The position numbers were made by a program, and so were the translations under genes. DNA of 64,000 nt, from NCBI GenBank assembly GCA_959020715.1, contig CAUESV010000005.1, positions 1 through 64,000 of the forward strand. Reading direction: 5' to 3'. Positions 53,200-62,124 of this stretch are shown piece after piece; the first letter of the stretch is position 1, and each line of letters opens with the position of its first letter. The DNA comes from an uncultured Collinsella sp. (GTDB lineage Bacteria > Actinomycetota > Coriobacteriia > Coriobacteriales > Coriobacteriaceae). The notes beneath the pieces were generated by a model. That model ran no database searches and was not told where the DNA came from. It was given only the letters and a program-made list of their open reading frames with translations.

Positions 53200-53552
53200 T
53201 GAATCTTATTTTGAGGATTGGTGCGGCCCTCTTTTTCGGCGGATTCCTCGTCTATGTTTTACGTCTCGTGTCCAACGGAAAGATGCTTCTTAAGTACTCT
53301 TTGCTGTGGATTTTGATGTGTATGGCGGCCTTGATCTGTGATTTATGTCCTCAGATTATTTATAGTTGCTCAACAGCTATTGGGTTTGTCAACCCGGCCA
53401 ATTTCCTTTTTTTGGGTGCAATCGTGCTGTTGCTTGCAATCTCTCTGTCTCTTAGCGTTGCCGCGAGTCGTCATGTTTTGGCGATCAAAAACCTTACTCA
53501 TAGGATTGCCCTGCTCGAAAAAGAGCTTGAGAAAAGGTCTGATCATGAATGA
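53199..53552 (+). CDS. DUF2304 small membrane protein
   Basis: The 117-residue protein has about three hydrophobic segments (ILRIGAALFFGGFLVYVL, LWILMCMAALICDLC, FLFLGAIVLLLAISLSL) and a charged C-terminal coiled-coil-like tail, HRIALLEKELEKR. DUF2304 proteins typically follow polyprenyl-phosphate glycosyltransferases and are thought to anchor them. TAATG overlap with the preceding gene supports coupled synthesis. Confidence 0.88.
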   Translation: MNLILRIGAALFFGGFLVYVLRLVSNGKMLLKYSLLWILMCMAALICDLCPQIIYSCSTAIGFVNPANFLFLGAIVLLLAISLSLSVAASRHVLAIKNLTHRIALLEKELEKRSDHE

Positions 53553-53598
53553 GCTCAATACATGGTTTGATTCAGTTCCTTCGGCTATCCCTCATTAG
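53545..53598 (+). other. 17-codon frame overlapping the DUF2304 stop, possible truncated gene start
   Basis: ATG at 53545 overlaps the stop of DUF2304, in the way a third coupled gene would begin, but the frame ends after 17 codons (MNELNTWFDSVPSAIPH). It may be the leftover start of a deleted membrane or glycosyltransferase gene. The following 200 bp to 53810 hold no other gene. Confidence 0.25.
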
Positions 53599-53810
53599 GG
53601 CTCCTAAGTTTGTGCACCATTGATCGCGCTCGACTGCTGGTTGTGGATTGTCTAACAAATAGACAATCCCTATGTTGAGTGTCTTATCGTTTTATCTGGT
53701 GCAACGTATCAAGCGAGTTGTCTTGCATATTAATTAATTTGGGAACTGCATCTCTGGGTCGACTGCATCTGGATATTCAAAGGTTAATTTGATTTGGCGA
53801 GAAGAGAAAA

Positions 53811-55658
53811 ATGATGAAAAATCGACATCTGAGTTTAATCAGCGTGGTTTGTCTAACATCTATTTGTTTCATCTCTCTTTTATGGCCCGCAATCGCATTT
53901 TCATTAACTGAAGATTGCGTGGCTGAAGGCACTGATGGCTCTTTGGTTCAATCGGGTCAGGAAGCATTTGGGACATCAGGTAGCGATCGTTTGACTTTGG
54001 ATTCCGATAATTTCAAAGCATCTATCGATTCGTCGATATATGAATATACTGGCGATGTGATTACTCCTGATGTCTCTGTTTTGACTGCCAGCGGTTCTGT
54101 GCTAGCAAGCGGAATCGATTATGAAGTCACGTATTCAGATAATGTTGCCCCTGGCTGCGCCACTATAAGAGTGAATGGGCTAGGGAATTACGCCGGCGTT
54201 ACCTCTCAACTGTCGTTCCAGATCGTTCGTTCCTCTGATAATAACATCGCTCTTCCTGGTTCTTGGGCCTACCAAAACGGTAAATGGTGGTGGAGATATG
54301 AGGCTGGTGGTTGGCCGTCAAACTGTTTTCTGTCCATTAGAGGGGCGGAGTATTATTTTGATTCCGAAGGTTATGCAGCTACTGGCTGGAAATACTTGAA
54401 CGATGGCTGGCATTTATTTTCTAACTCCTGTGCACATTTGAAGGGATGGGCTGCCACCGGTGGGCGCTGGTTCTACCTTGACGAGACATCGGGTTCAATG
54501 AAGACCGGCTGGGTTTTAATTGATGATAGCTGGTACTATTTGGACAGTTCGGGCGCTATGCAGACCGGGTGGTTACTCCTTGGCAATACTTGGTACTGGC
54601 TTGAGCCTTCTGGATTAATGGCTACGGGCTTTAGGCTTGTTAACGGCTCTTTGTATCATTTTTCCGAATCCGGTTCTATGAGCTCCGGTTGGTTTATTAA
54701 CGATGGGGCATGGTATTGCTCCAACGCATCGGGAGAGATTCGTACCGGGTGGTTTTACAATGGTTCTAGCTGGTATTTGCTAGACCCCAATAATAATGGC
54801 GCCATGCTGGAAGGATTTCAAACTGTAAATGGCTCCATTTATTATTTGGATCCGGATAGCGGCGGTGCATTAAAGTGCAACACTTGGGTCTTCTCACAAG
54901 ATGAAAACGTATATTATGCGTGCAGCAGTGGTGCGATTGTGCTTTCGGGCGTCAAGGACGGCGCGGGTGGAATTAAGCTCAGGGATCCCGAGGGAAAGCC
55001 TGTCGCTGGCTGGTATTGGTCCTCAGCTGCACAGGTGTGGTTTTACACAGACTCAGATGGGGTTCTGCAGCGCGGTTGGCGATTCATTGACGGTAGGTGG
55101 TATCACCTCGACAACGAATCCGGAGCTATGAATACTGGCTGGTTCCTCGATGATGATGGAACGTGGTACTACCTTATGTCTTCTGGACAAATGGTAAATG
55201 GCTGGAACAGAATTGGAGACTCCGAGTATTTCTTTAATGCCTCAGGTGCTTGGGTGGAGCCTGAGCACTCCGCGCGCGCCTCCTTGCAGTCCCAGATCGT
55301 TAATCGTTGCCATAGCGTTCCTTCTCCTGGGGCGGGACTGTGCTCGGAGTGGGTTAGCCATGTGTTTTACCCCGTGCTGGGGTCATATCCCAACGGCGAC
55401 GCATGCGACATGTTCTGGAATTGGTGTTACAGCCGAGATATATCTCAGCTTAAAGTTGGAATGATCGTTGCGGTCCCTACGCATACTCATACAAGTGCTG
55501 GTGCCCGCTGGGGCCATATTGCTATTTATATCGGAAACGGTATGGTTATGGATAACATCGGTTACATCAGGACAACATCACTTGCTTGGTGGCTGAACTA
55601 CTACCACACTACCGCTATACCACAGTGGGGCTGGGTTTTAAATACGCCTTTGGAATGA
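53811..55658 (+). CDS. Choline-binding-repeat protein with Ig-like domain and C-terminal NlpC/CHAP-like domain
   Basis: The 615-residue protein has a signal peptide (VVCLTSICFISLLWPAIAF) and a bacterial Ig-like domain at about 60-145, with EYTGDVITPDVSV, YEVTYSDN and GLGNYAG. About 14 choline-binding repeats follow at 150-480. A C-terminal domain of about 130 residues has Cys in GLCSEWVSHVF and His in WGHIAIYIGNGMVMDN, like CHAP/NlpC amidases. The Ig-like domain is not seen in the other six repeat proteins here. The start is ATG-ATG with a weak GAAGAG upstream. It sits inside the glycan cluster. Confidence 0.88.
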   Translation: MMKNRHLSLISVVCLTSICFISLLWPAIAFSLTEDCVAEGTDGSLVQSGQEAFGTSGSDRLTLDSDNFKASIDSSIYEYTGDVITPDVSVLTASGSVLASGIDYEVTYSDNVAPGCATIRVNGLGNYAGVTSQLSFQIVRSSDNNIALPGSWAYQNGKWWWRYEAGGWPSNCFLSIRGAEYYFDSEGYAATGWKYLNDGWHLFSNSCAHLKGWAATGGRWFYLDETSGSMKTGWVLIDDSWYYLDSSGAMQTGWLLLGNTWYWLEPSGLMATGFRLVNGSLYHFSESGSMSSGWFINDGAWYCSNASGEIRTGWFYNGSSWYLLDPNNNGAMLEGFQTVNGSIYYLDPDSGGALKCNTWVFSQDENVYYACSSGAIVLSGVKDGAGGIKLRDPEGKPVAGWYWSSAAQVWFYTDSDGVLQRGWRFIDGRWYHLDNESGAMNTGWFLDDDGTWYYLMSSGQMVNGWNRIGDSEYFFNASGAWVEPEHSARASLQSQIVNRCHSVPSPGAGLCSEWVSHVFYPVLGSYPNGDACDMFWNWCYSRDISQLKVGMIVAVPTHTHTSAGARWGHIAIYIGNGMVMDNIGYIRTTSLAWWLNYYHTTAIPQWGWVLNTPLE

Positions 55659-55757
55659 TGCGGATTCTGGCCAGCATGCGGAATCAACGCCTGCTTGTGT
55701 ATCGAATCACAAACGCTTCTTAACTGTATATCATGTATGGAATGCAATTATTCATAG

Positions 55758-55791
55758 TAAGGGAATCGAGGGTTGACCCTCGATTCCCTTA
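55758..55791. terminator. Bidirectional hairpin between convergent genes
   Basis: TAAGGGAATCGAGGG and CCCTCGATTCCCTTA form a perfect 15-bp stem around TTGA. It lies 99 bp after the repeat-protein stop and 58 bp after the converging glycosyltransferase stop. T runs are weak. Confidence 0.8.
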
Positions 55792-55849
55792 TCTATTAGT
55801 CGCATTTTAATAAGGTTAAAATTAGAAAGCGCAGAATTAAGCTAACACT

Positions 55850-58321
55850 TTATAAATGATAGTAGCGATTTCCGGGTTCTCCCACGCTGAAATTTGGGTT
55901 AATGTACGGATCGCCTTCGACATAGTATTTTGCCCAGCGATAATTCATGTATGCGACTTCTTTGTGGAACCGAATCTGCTTTTCCGTATTGTTTTCAACG
56001 CCTCTAGAAATCGACTCGTAGTGATAGAGCTCGACTTCGGGCGTGTATACGATCAGGTCGTTAATCTCGCGTAGCTTTAAGCAAAAGTCAACATCATTAA
56101 ATGCAACTTGAAGCTCTTCGGTGAAACCTCCGACTTTCTCATATTCGCTACGCTTGGTCATTATGCAAGCTGCAGTGACAGCGCTGAAGTCTTGTTGCGC
56201 ATCGTTGAGTGCAAAGTAGCCCCAATTATTCCTTGGCATGCTCTGGCAAAGATGTCCCGCCACGCCGCCAGTGACGCATAGGCCCGCGTGCTGAATGGTG
56301 TTGTCGGGATAGTAGAGTTTTGCACCGACTGCGCCAACATCCTCACGTGCGCAGATGCCAAGCATGGTCTCGATCCAATTGGGCGTAATTACCTCAGTAT
56401 CGTTATTCAATAGCAAGAGATAGTCGCCCTTGGCGTGAGCAACGCCAAAGTTCATGAGCTTGGAGAAATTGAATTCGTGTTCCCAAGTTACAAGACGAAC
56501 GATGTCAGGATATTTTGCTTGCAACTTATCGTAATAATCGAACGTCACCTTTTCTGTGCTGTTGTTTTCGATTATGACGAGCTCGTAATTGTCGTACGTT
56601 GATTTCTCAACAATTGATGTAATGCAGTTGTTCAGAATGTCGGCGTGGTCTTTAGTCGGGATGATAATTGACACGAGTGGGTGGGAATCTGGCACAGCGT
56701 AGGTTACTTTATATGTAAAGGGACGACGCGCTTGTTCGACCTTCGCATTGAGCCCAAGCCTGTCCAAATGACTCTGGACCGCTTTGATACCTGCGATAGT
56801 GGCATATGGCTTGCTATCGGCATTTGCTGCGGTGGAGGTCTCGCTTAGGCGCCAGTGGTATAGAACCTTCGCAACATGATGAACTTTCCTTGCCTTTTCC
56901 ACGGCGCGGAGAGTCAGATTATGATCCTGTGCTCCATCGAACTCTTTTGTGTTCGGCTCTAGAGTGTCTAGCAGGGACTTACGGATGGTAAGCATGTGGC
57001 AGATATAGTTATTGTTTCTGAGCAGATCGATATTGAAATCCGGCTTAAAGAACGGCTGCGCTAACTTTCCATCGGGCATGAGTTTATCTTCATCACAATA
57101 AAGAAGATCGACGCCATTATTGTTTTCAATTGCCTCGGCATATGAGAACAACAAGTCCGGTTCAAGAATGTCGTCATGGTCAAAGAAGCTAACGAAATCG
57201 CCCGAAGCTACGGCAACGCCTGCGTTTGTGTTTTCGGAAATACCCTTATTTTCGGTAAGATTAATTGACTTAATTCTGTTGTCGCGGGCTGTTTCCTGCT
57301 CAACGCGAGCCTTTAGTTCCTGATTGTCAGGGCTTGCATTAACTAGGAGGAGCTCCCAGTTTGCATAAGACTGGTTTTTTACGGATTCGACCATATCGTT
57401 AAAAAACGAAATGGGCGTGTTGTAAAGAGGGACAATGATGCTGAATTTCGGAGCGCTATTGAAGACGATTTTTCTCTGCTTCTCCAGTGCGCCAATGGTT
57501 GCCTTATGCTCTGTAAACCATTCGGGGTATTCAGGGTCAAACTGCGCATGGGTAAAGAGGAAGTTGGTCTCCTCAAGAAGCAAGCCTAATTTATCAGGCG
57601 TTAAGCAGTCAAATGCACTGAATGAAGGGTGATTTTGATCGCCAATTATAAAGTAGTAACGATCAAACGCCTTTGGCATGCGGATCGAGAGCTGTGTTTC
57701 AAGTTGTTTTTTCTCGGATGTAAATCCAACACTCGTTACATTTGAGCCGAAGTTGACTATGCTCAGCTCAACCTCATTGAGGAACCGATCGAGGCAGCGA
57801 AGTTTGATTTGCGAGTCGTTGCGGTACGGTGTTCTAACCGTGCACCTCAGGATATACTCGTTTGAATCTTCGATGCACTGCCAAAAATCAATCGTCGCCA
57901 TCTCAAACTCTGAAACGTCATCGTAATTTCTGAGTTTGCTGCACATGTCAGGTTTAATTTTGTAGTTAAGACGCGACTCCCATTTGATGTTCTTGCAATT
58001 GAGCGAAAGGGAGTCGCTGCTCAGGTTACGACCGTCTTTGCCGATTTCGCTAAACTCAACTTTAATGGATCGGGTGTCGGGGTCGGGGATTACAAGAACG
58101 TATGAGTCTGATTCGCCGTTATTGTCCTTGAATTTTAGAAGAGACAAAGGTAAACGGCGGTCGTCAACCGTTGCCGCTTGAGCTTTTATGCTGGAGCCTT
58201 CATGGATGCCTTCTATTTTAAGCTGCTGGTAGATTTTCCAGTTTCCTCTGCATACTCCGGTTGTTTCGACTCGCATTGTTTGCCTTTCGTTTGTTGGACA
58301 CTGCTCATTGTACTTATTCAT
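55850..58321 (-). CDS. Two-domain family 2 glycosyltransferase with N-terminal accessory domain
   Basis: The 823-residue protein has the same three-part plan as the gene at 21723. The N-terminal accessory region has WESRLNYKIKPDMC. The first GT-A domain follows (FSIIVPLYNTPISFFNDMV, FFDHDDILEPDLLF), then the second (PLVSIIIPTKDHADILN, LLLNNDTEVITPNWIETM, FNDVDFCLKLREI). It probably adds two linkages to the surface polymer. ATG at 58319-58321 follows GAGGTAGGA. It stands alone on the minus strand and diverges from rfbA, sharing a 169-bp promoter region with it. Its DNA is far more AT-rich than rfbA. Confidence 0.9.
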   Translation of the reverse strand: MNKYNEQCPTNERQTMRVETTGVCRGNWKIYQQLKIEGIHEGSSIKAQAATVDDRRLPLSLLKFKDNNGESDSYVLVIPDPDTRSIKVEFSEIGKDGRNLSSDSLSLNCKNIKWESRLNYKIKPDMCSKLRNYDDVSEFEMATIDFWQCIEDSNEYILRCTVRTPYRNDSQIKLRCLDRFLNEVELSIVNFGSNVTSVGFTSEKKQLETQLSIRMPKAFDRYYFIIGDQNHPSFSAFDCLTPDKLGLLLEETNFLFTHAQFDPEYPEWFTEHKATIGALEKQRKIVFNSAPKFSIIVPLYNTPISFFNDMVESVKNQSYANWELLLVNASPDNQELKARVEQETARDNRIKSINLTENKGISENTNAGVAVASGDFVSFFDHDDILEPDLLFSYAEAIENNNGVDLLYCDEDKLMPDGKLAQPFFKPDFNIDLLRNNNYICHMLTIRKSLLDTLEPNTKEFDGAQDHNLTLRAVEKARKVHHVAKVLYHWRLSETSTAANADSKPYATIAGIKAVQSHLDRLGLNAKVEQARRPFTYKVTYAVPDSHPLVSIIIPTKDHADILNNCITSIVEKSTYDNYELVIIENNSTEKVTFDYYDKLQAKYPDIVRLVTWEHEFNFSKLMNFGVAHAKGDYLLLLNNDTEVITPNWIETMLGICAREDVGAVGAKLYYPDNTIQHAGLCVTGGVAGHLCQSMPRNNWGYFALNDAQQDFSAVTAACIMTKRSEYEKVGGFTEELQVAFNDVDFCLKLREINDLIVYTPEVELYHYESISRGVENNTEKQIRFHKEVAYMNYRWAKYYVEGDPYINPNFSVGEPGNRYYHL

Positions 58322-58490
58322 TTCCTACCTCGCGATAAATGCAGAAAGAGTTACGTGTTTCTACTGTCCGTTTTAAAGAGAACGAGGAGGAAGCCGCTGC
58401 TGGCGCATATAATTTTAATAAATATGTTTGTCTAATCGTTGTTTGCAATTAGCAGCTTTTGCCTAACGATTGTCAACTGAGAGGAATTCT

Positions 58491-59390
58491 ATGAAAGGCA
58501 TCATCCTCGCCGGCGGGTCCGGCACGCGCCTGTACCCGCTCACGCTCGTGACCTCCAAGCAGCTGCTGCCGGTCTACGACAAGCCCATGATCTACTACCC
58601 GCTTAGCACCCTCATGCTGGCGGGCATCCGGGACATCCTGGTCATCTCCACGCCGACCGACCTGCCCAACTTCGAGCGCCTGCTCGGTGACGGCTCGCGC
58701 TACGGCGTGAACCTGTCCTACGCCGAGCAGTCGAGCCCCGACGGCCTGGCCCAGGCCTTCACCATCGGCGAGGACTTCATCGCCGGCGAGCCGTGCGCCC
58801 TGGTGCTCGGCGACAACATCTTCTACGGCAACGGCCTGTCGCGCCACCTGACGCGAGCCGTCCAGAACGCAGAGTCGGGCAGGGCCACGGTCTTCGGCTA
58901 CCACGTGGACGACCCCGAGCGCTTCGGCGTCGTTGAGTTCGACGGCGAGGGCAGGGCCGTGTCCATCGAGGAGAAGCCCGCGGAGCCCAAGAGCTCCTAC
59001 GCCGTCACCGGCCTGTACTTCTACCCGGGCGATGTCTCCGCCAAGGCACATAGGGTGGAGCCGTCCGCCCGCGGCGAGCTTGAGATCACCACGCTCAACC
59101 AGATGTACCTGGAGGAGGGGACGCTGTCGGTCGTCACCCTGGGCCGAGGCTATGCGTGGCTGGACACCGGCACCATGGAGAGCCTGCACGAGGCCGCGGA
59201 GTTCGTCCGCGCCGTGGAGCACTCCCAGGACCTTCCCGTGTCCGTCCCCGAGGAGATCGCCTGGGAGAACGGCTGGATCACGACCGCCGAGCTGGAGGAG
59301 GCGGCCAAGGCCTACGGCAAGTCGGTCTACGGCCAGCACCTGAAGAAGGTCGCCGCCGGCGAGATCGTCAACAGCCCGCGCGAGTACTAG
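58491..59390 (+). CDS. rfbA: RfbA, glucose-1-phosphate thymidylyltransferase
   Basis: The 299-residue enzyme makes dTDP-glucose, the first step to dTDP-L-rhamnose. MKGIILAGGSGTRLYPLT binds the nucleotide, SKQLLPVYDKPMIYYPLS the sugar phosphate, and LVLGDNIFYG and WLDTGTMESL are further family signatures. ATG is preceded by GAGAGGA. Very GC-rich codons match rfbB and rfbC-rfbD and differ sharply from the glycan cluster just upstream. A terminator-like hairpin follows at 59409-59437. Confidence 0.97.
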   Translation: MKGIILAGGSGTRLYPLTLVTSKQLLPVYDKPMIYYPLSTLMLAGIRDILVISTPTDLPNFERLLGDGSRYGVNLSYAEQSSPDGLAQAFTIGEDFIAGEPCALVLGDNIFYGNGLSRHLTRAVQNAESGRATVFGYHVDDPERFGVVEFDGEGRAVSIEEKPAEPKSSYAVTGLYFYPGDVSAKAHRVEPSARGELEITTLNQMYLEEGTLSVVTLGRGYAWLDTGTMESLHEAAEFVRAVEHSQDLPVSVPEEIAWENGWITTAELEEAAKAYGKSVYGQHLKKVAAGEIVNSPREY

Positions 59391-59408
59391 CGCAAGCTTG
59401 TTTTCTTT

Positions 59409-59437
59409 AGGGGTCACCGTTTATCTGGTGGCCCCTT
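59409..59437 (+). terminator. Terminator after rfbA
   Basis: AGGGGTCACC pairs with GGTGGCCCCT (one G-T wobble) around 8 nt, followed by TT. It lies 18 nt after the rfbA stop, so the DUF4869/ATPase pair and rfbB probably need their own promoter. Confidence 0.75.
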
Positions 59438-59484
59438 TCGTTATGATTACGTTGACCATAAAGACAATATGATTGGGAGTGGAT

Positions 59485-59922
59485 GTGTTAAGCGTCTACT
59501 TTGGCGATATGCCAGAAGCGATTTACAACACAGCGACATATTTCAAAAACTCTTACCGGTCTTCTTGGATTACGGATCCCTATGCAGTCTCGATAATTAA
59601 AGATGTCGATCGATCGGTTGTTGTCTCCGAAAACGTCATCGAAAGCCCTGTGCTTGGATCCATCTCCCCACTCCAGCTTTCTGGTGGCGTGAAAACGCTG
59701 CTGCTTATGAGATTTGATCGTAAGCATATTTTTAACGCTTCTACCTGTGGTGACAACTGTGCCAAGTGGATTCTCGACATGGCGAAAGGCCGCAAGCTCG
59801 TTGTGAATCTCTATCATGTGATGGACTTTGGTCGCGAGGATTTTAAAATTAAAGTCGTGAATAGCGGCCGAATCGTTCACAGCATGGCCGATTTGATTCA
59901 CGAGTCGATCCCGTATCTGTAG
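59485..59922 (+). CDS. DUF4869 domain-containing protein
   Basis: The 145-residue protein starts at GTG after GGGAG, giving LSVYFGDMPEAIYN, which matches how DUF4869 proteins begin; other blocks are WITDPYAVSIIKDVD and FNASTCGDNCAKWILD. The function is unknown and no catalytic motif is obvious; the cysteine pair CGDNC could be functional. It lies 9 bp upstream of a P-loop ATPase gene, a pairing that suggests a two-gene system. It sits inside the dTDP-rhamnose gene set, to which it has no evident link. Confidence 0.82.
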   Translation: MLSVYFGDMPEAIYNTATYFKNSYRSSWITDPYAVSIIKDVDRSVVVSENVIESPVLGSISPLQLSGGVKTLLLMRFDRKHIFNASTCGDNCAKWILDMAKGRKLVVNLYHVMDFGREDFKIKVVNSGRIVHSMADLIHESIPYL

Positions 59923-59931
59923 GTACTGCTT

Positions 59932-60906
59932 ATGAACGGTTCGCATCTCGTTAAGATTTCCCGCCGCAGGGGAACCAAGTACACATTTACCATCAAGCGG
60001 AACATCACTATTGTGCGTGGCGATAGCGGCACGGGTAAGACGACACTGTTTGACATGGTCGCAGACTACATGCGAACGGGCGAGCAGTCGGGTGTTTCCT
60101 TGCAATGCGATTGTCCCTGTGTCGCCCTGACCGATTATGATTGGCGAAACCAGCTTTCGTCCGTTCATGACTCGATTGTATTTGTCGATGAGGGCTTAAA
60201 AGAGATCAATTCTGATGAGTTTGCCCATCATGTGCTGTTTTCCTCGAATTATTTCGTGCTGATCTCAAGGGCTGATTTCCCCAATCTTCCGTATAGCGTG
60301 GATGAGATTTACAAGATTAAGACGAGCGGAAAATACCATTCTTTCGTCCCTGTTTATCAAGATCGCGGGAATCATCGTTATGCTATTTCCCGGTCGGCGC
60401 CAAAACGGGACTTTTCTATCCTTCTATGCGAGGACAGTAAGTCTGGTTTCCAGTTCTTTGAACGGCATTTCGCTGACAGTGAGCTTACCTGCACTTCGGC
60501 CATGACGAACAGCGCGATTTTGCGCTGGTTGGATCAGCATCTCGACGATCGCGTGTTTGTTGTCGCGGACGGGGCGGCATTTGGGTGCTATGCGGACCGC
60601 GTCCTTAAGCTGCAAGACATTCACCGCGATACTGTTACGGTTTGTCTTCCCGAATCATTCGAGTGGCTTCTACTGAGCTCCGGCGTAATTTCAGGGCTAG
60701 ATGTTAAGACGGTTTTGGAAACCCCAGAAGCCTTTGTAAACAGTGAGAAGTATAAAAGCTGGGAGGATTTCTTCTATAAGTACTTACGTGAAATAACTGG
60801 GGATTCGGTTTTTCACTACGACAAAGACTGCATTTCGGAGGCGTTTTGTACAGGAGGTAATTCTGCGAAGGTTATGGCTCTTATCGCATGCCGAAATGTC
60901 CGATAG
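59932..60906 (+). CDS. P-loop ATPase, partner of DUF4869
   Basis: The 324-residue protein has Walker A IVRGDSGTGKTTLF near residues 27-40 and a Walker B-like SIVFVDEG near 83-90. The second half (RDFSILLCEDSKSGFQFFERHF, FVVADGAAFGCYADRVL) looks like another alpha/beta domain, perhaps a TOPRIM- or receiver-like fold, but I cannot name it. No signal peptide or membrane segment. It follows the DUF4869 gene by 9 bp. Codon use is less GC-rich than the surrounding rfb genes, which suggests the pair was inserted. Function unknown. Confidence 0.72.
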   Translation: MNGSHLVKISRRRGTKYTFTIKRNITIVRGDSGTGKTTLFDMVADYMRTGEQSGVSLQCDCPCVALTDYDWRNQLSSVHDSIVFVDEGLKEINSDEFAHHVLFSSNYFVLISRADFPNLPYSVDEIYKIKTSGKYHSFVPVYQDRGNHRYAISRSAPKRDFSILLCEDSKSGFQFFERHFADSELTCTSAMTNSAILRWLDQHLDDRVFVVADGAAFGCYADRVLKLQDIHRDTVTVCLPESFEWLLLSSGVISGLDVKTVLETPEAFVNSEKYKSWEDFFYKYLREITGDSVFHYDKDCISEAFCTGGNSAKVMALIACRNVR

Positions 60907-60981
60907 TTTTGTTGAATAGCGTCGCGGCGTCACTTCCTGCGGCATACTAAAGAAGCTGTACATGCTTCAGATTGGATTTTC

Positions 60982-62001
60982 ATGTCTGAGATTTTCGAAC
61001 CCAAGAATATCATCGTCACTGGCGGCTGCGGCTTCATCGGCAGCAACTTCGTGCACTACGTGGTCAACAACCACCCCGAGGTGCACGTCACCGTCCTGGA
61101 CAAGCTGACCTACGCCGGCAACCCCGAGAACATCGCGGGCCTGCCCTCCGACCGCGTGGAGCTCGTCGTGGGCGACATCTGCGACGCGGAGCTCCTGGAC
61201 CGCATCGTCCCGGGCCACGACGCCATCGTGCACTACGCCGCCGAGTCCCACAACGACAACTCCATCGCCGACCCCGAGCCCTTCCTGCGCACCAACGTCG
61301 AGGGCACCTTCCGCCTCCTGGAGGCCGTGAGGAAATACGGCGTCCGCTACCACCACGTCTCCACCGACGAGGTCTACGGCGACCTGGCGCTCGACGACCC
61401 GGCGAAGTTCACCGAGGAGACGCCGTACCGCCCGTCCTCGCCGTACAGCTCCACCAAGGCGTCCTCCGACATGCTCGTGCGCGCCTGGACCCGCACCTAC
61501 GGGCTGCGAACCACCATCTCCAACTGCTCCAACAACTACGGCCCCTACCAGCACGTGGAGAAGTTCATCCCCAGGCAGATCACCAACATCATCGACGGAG
61601 TCCGCCCCAAGCTCTACGGCCGCGGCGAGAACGTCCGCGACTGGATCCACACCGAGGACCACTCCTCGGCCGTCTGGGACATCCTCACGAAGGGCCGCAT
61701 GGGGGAGACCTACCTCATCGGCGCCGACGGGGAGAGGAACAACATCACCGTGCTGCGCATGATCCTCGAGGCCATGGGAAAGGACCCCGAGGACTTCGAC
61801 TGGGTCGCCGACCGCCCCGGCCACGACCGCCGCTACGCCATCGACTCCACCAAGCTCCAGCGCGAGCTGGGCTGGAGGCCGGCGCACACCGACTTCGCCG
61901 GGGGCCTGAAGCAGACCATCGACTGGTACGTCGCCAACGAGTCCTGGTGGCGCCCCGCCAAGGAGGCCACCGAGGCCCGCTACCGCGCGCAGGGCCAGTA
62001 A
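60982..62001 (+). CDS. rfbB: RfbB, dTDP-glucose 4,6-dehydratase
   Basis: The 339-residue SDR enzyme converts dTDP-glucose to the 4-keto-6-deoxy intermediate. NAD binding is TGGCGFIGSNF near residue 13. The active site shows STDEVYG, with the catalytic Asp and Glu, and YSSTKASSD with the Tyr-x3-Lys pair; NCSNNYGPYQ is also typical. Full length. It lies 75 bp after the ATPase gene, and a very long hairpin at 62028-62088 separates it from rfbC-rfbD. Confidence 0.97.
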   Translation: MSEIFEPKNIIVTGGCGFIGSNFVHYVVNNHPEVHVTVLDKLTYAGNPENIAGLPSDRVELVVGDICDAELLDRIVPGHDAIVHYAAESHNDNSIADPEPFLRTNVEGTFRLLEAVRKYGVRYHHVSTDEVYGDLALDDPAKFTEETPYRPSSPYSSTKASSDMLVRAWTRTYGLRTTISNCSNNYGPYQHVEKFIPRQITNIIDGVRPKLYGRGENVRDWIHTEDHSSAVWDILTKGRMGETYLIGADGERNNITVLRMILEAMGKDPEDFDWVADRPGHDRRYAIDSTKLQRELGWRPAHTDFAGGLKQTIDWYVANESWWRPAKEATEARYRAQGQ

Positions 62002-62027
62002 GACTGCATTCCGGCGAACCGCACCGC

Positions 62028-62088
62028 GGGGCGCCCGCGCGGGGATGCAGGGCATGGGGATGATCCTGCGTCCCCGCGCGGGCGCCCC
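62028..62088 (+). other. 24-bp stem hairpin between rfbB and rfbC-rfbD
   Basis: 62028-62051 and 62065-62088 are complementary over 24 positions with one G-T wobble, around a 13-nt loop. There is no T run, so it is not a classic terminator. RNase III-type processing, transcript stabilisation or a small mobile element are possible. Confidence 0.85.
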
Positions 62089-62124
62089 CGGTTATACAAC
62101 CTCTTCGATAGGAGCTTTTCCCAC

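Noticed and set aside
58473..59417. Minus-strand frame opposite rfbA, and similar frames opposite rfbB and rfbC-rfbD
   Set aside because: rfb motifs on the plus strand are unambiguous; the antisense translations are repetitive and have no ribosome sites.
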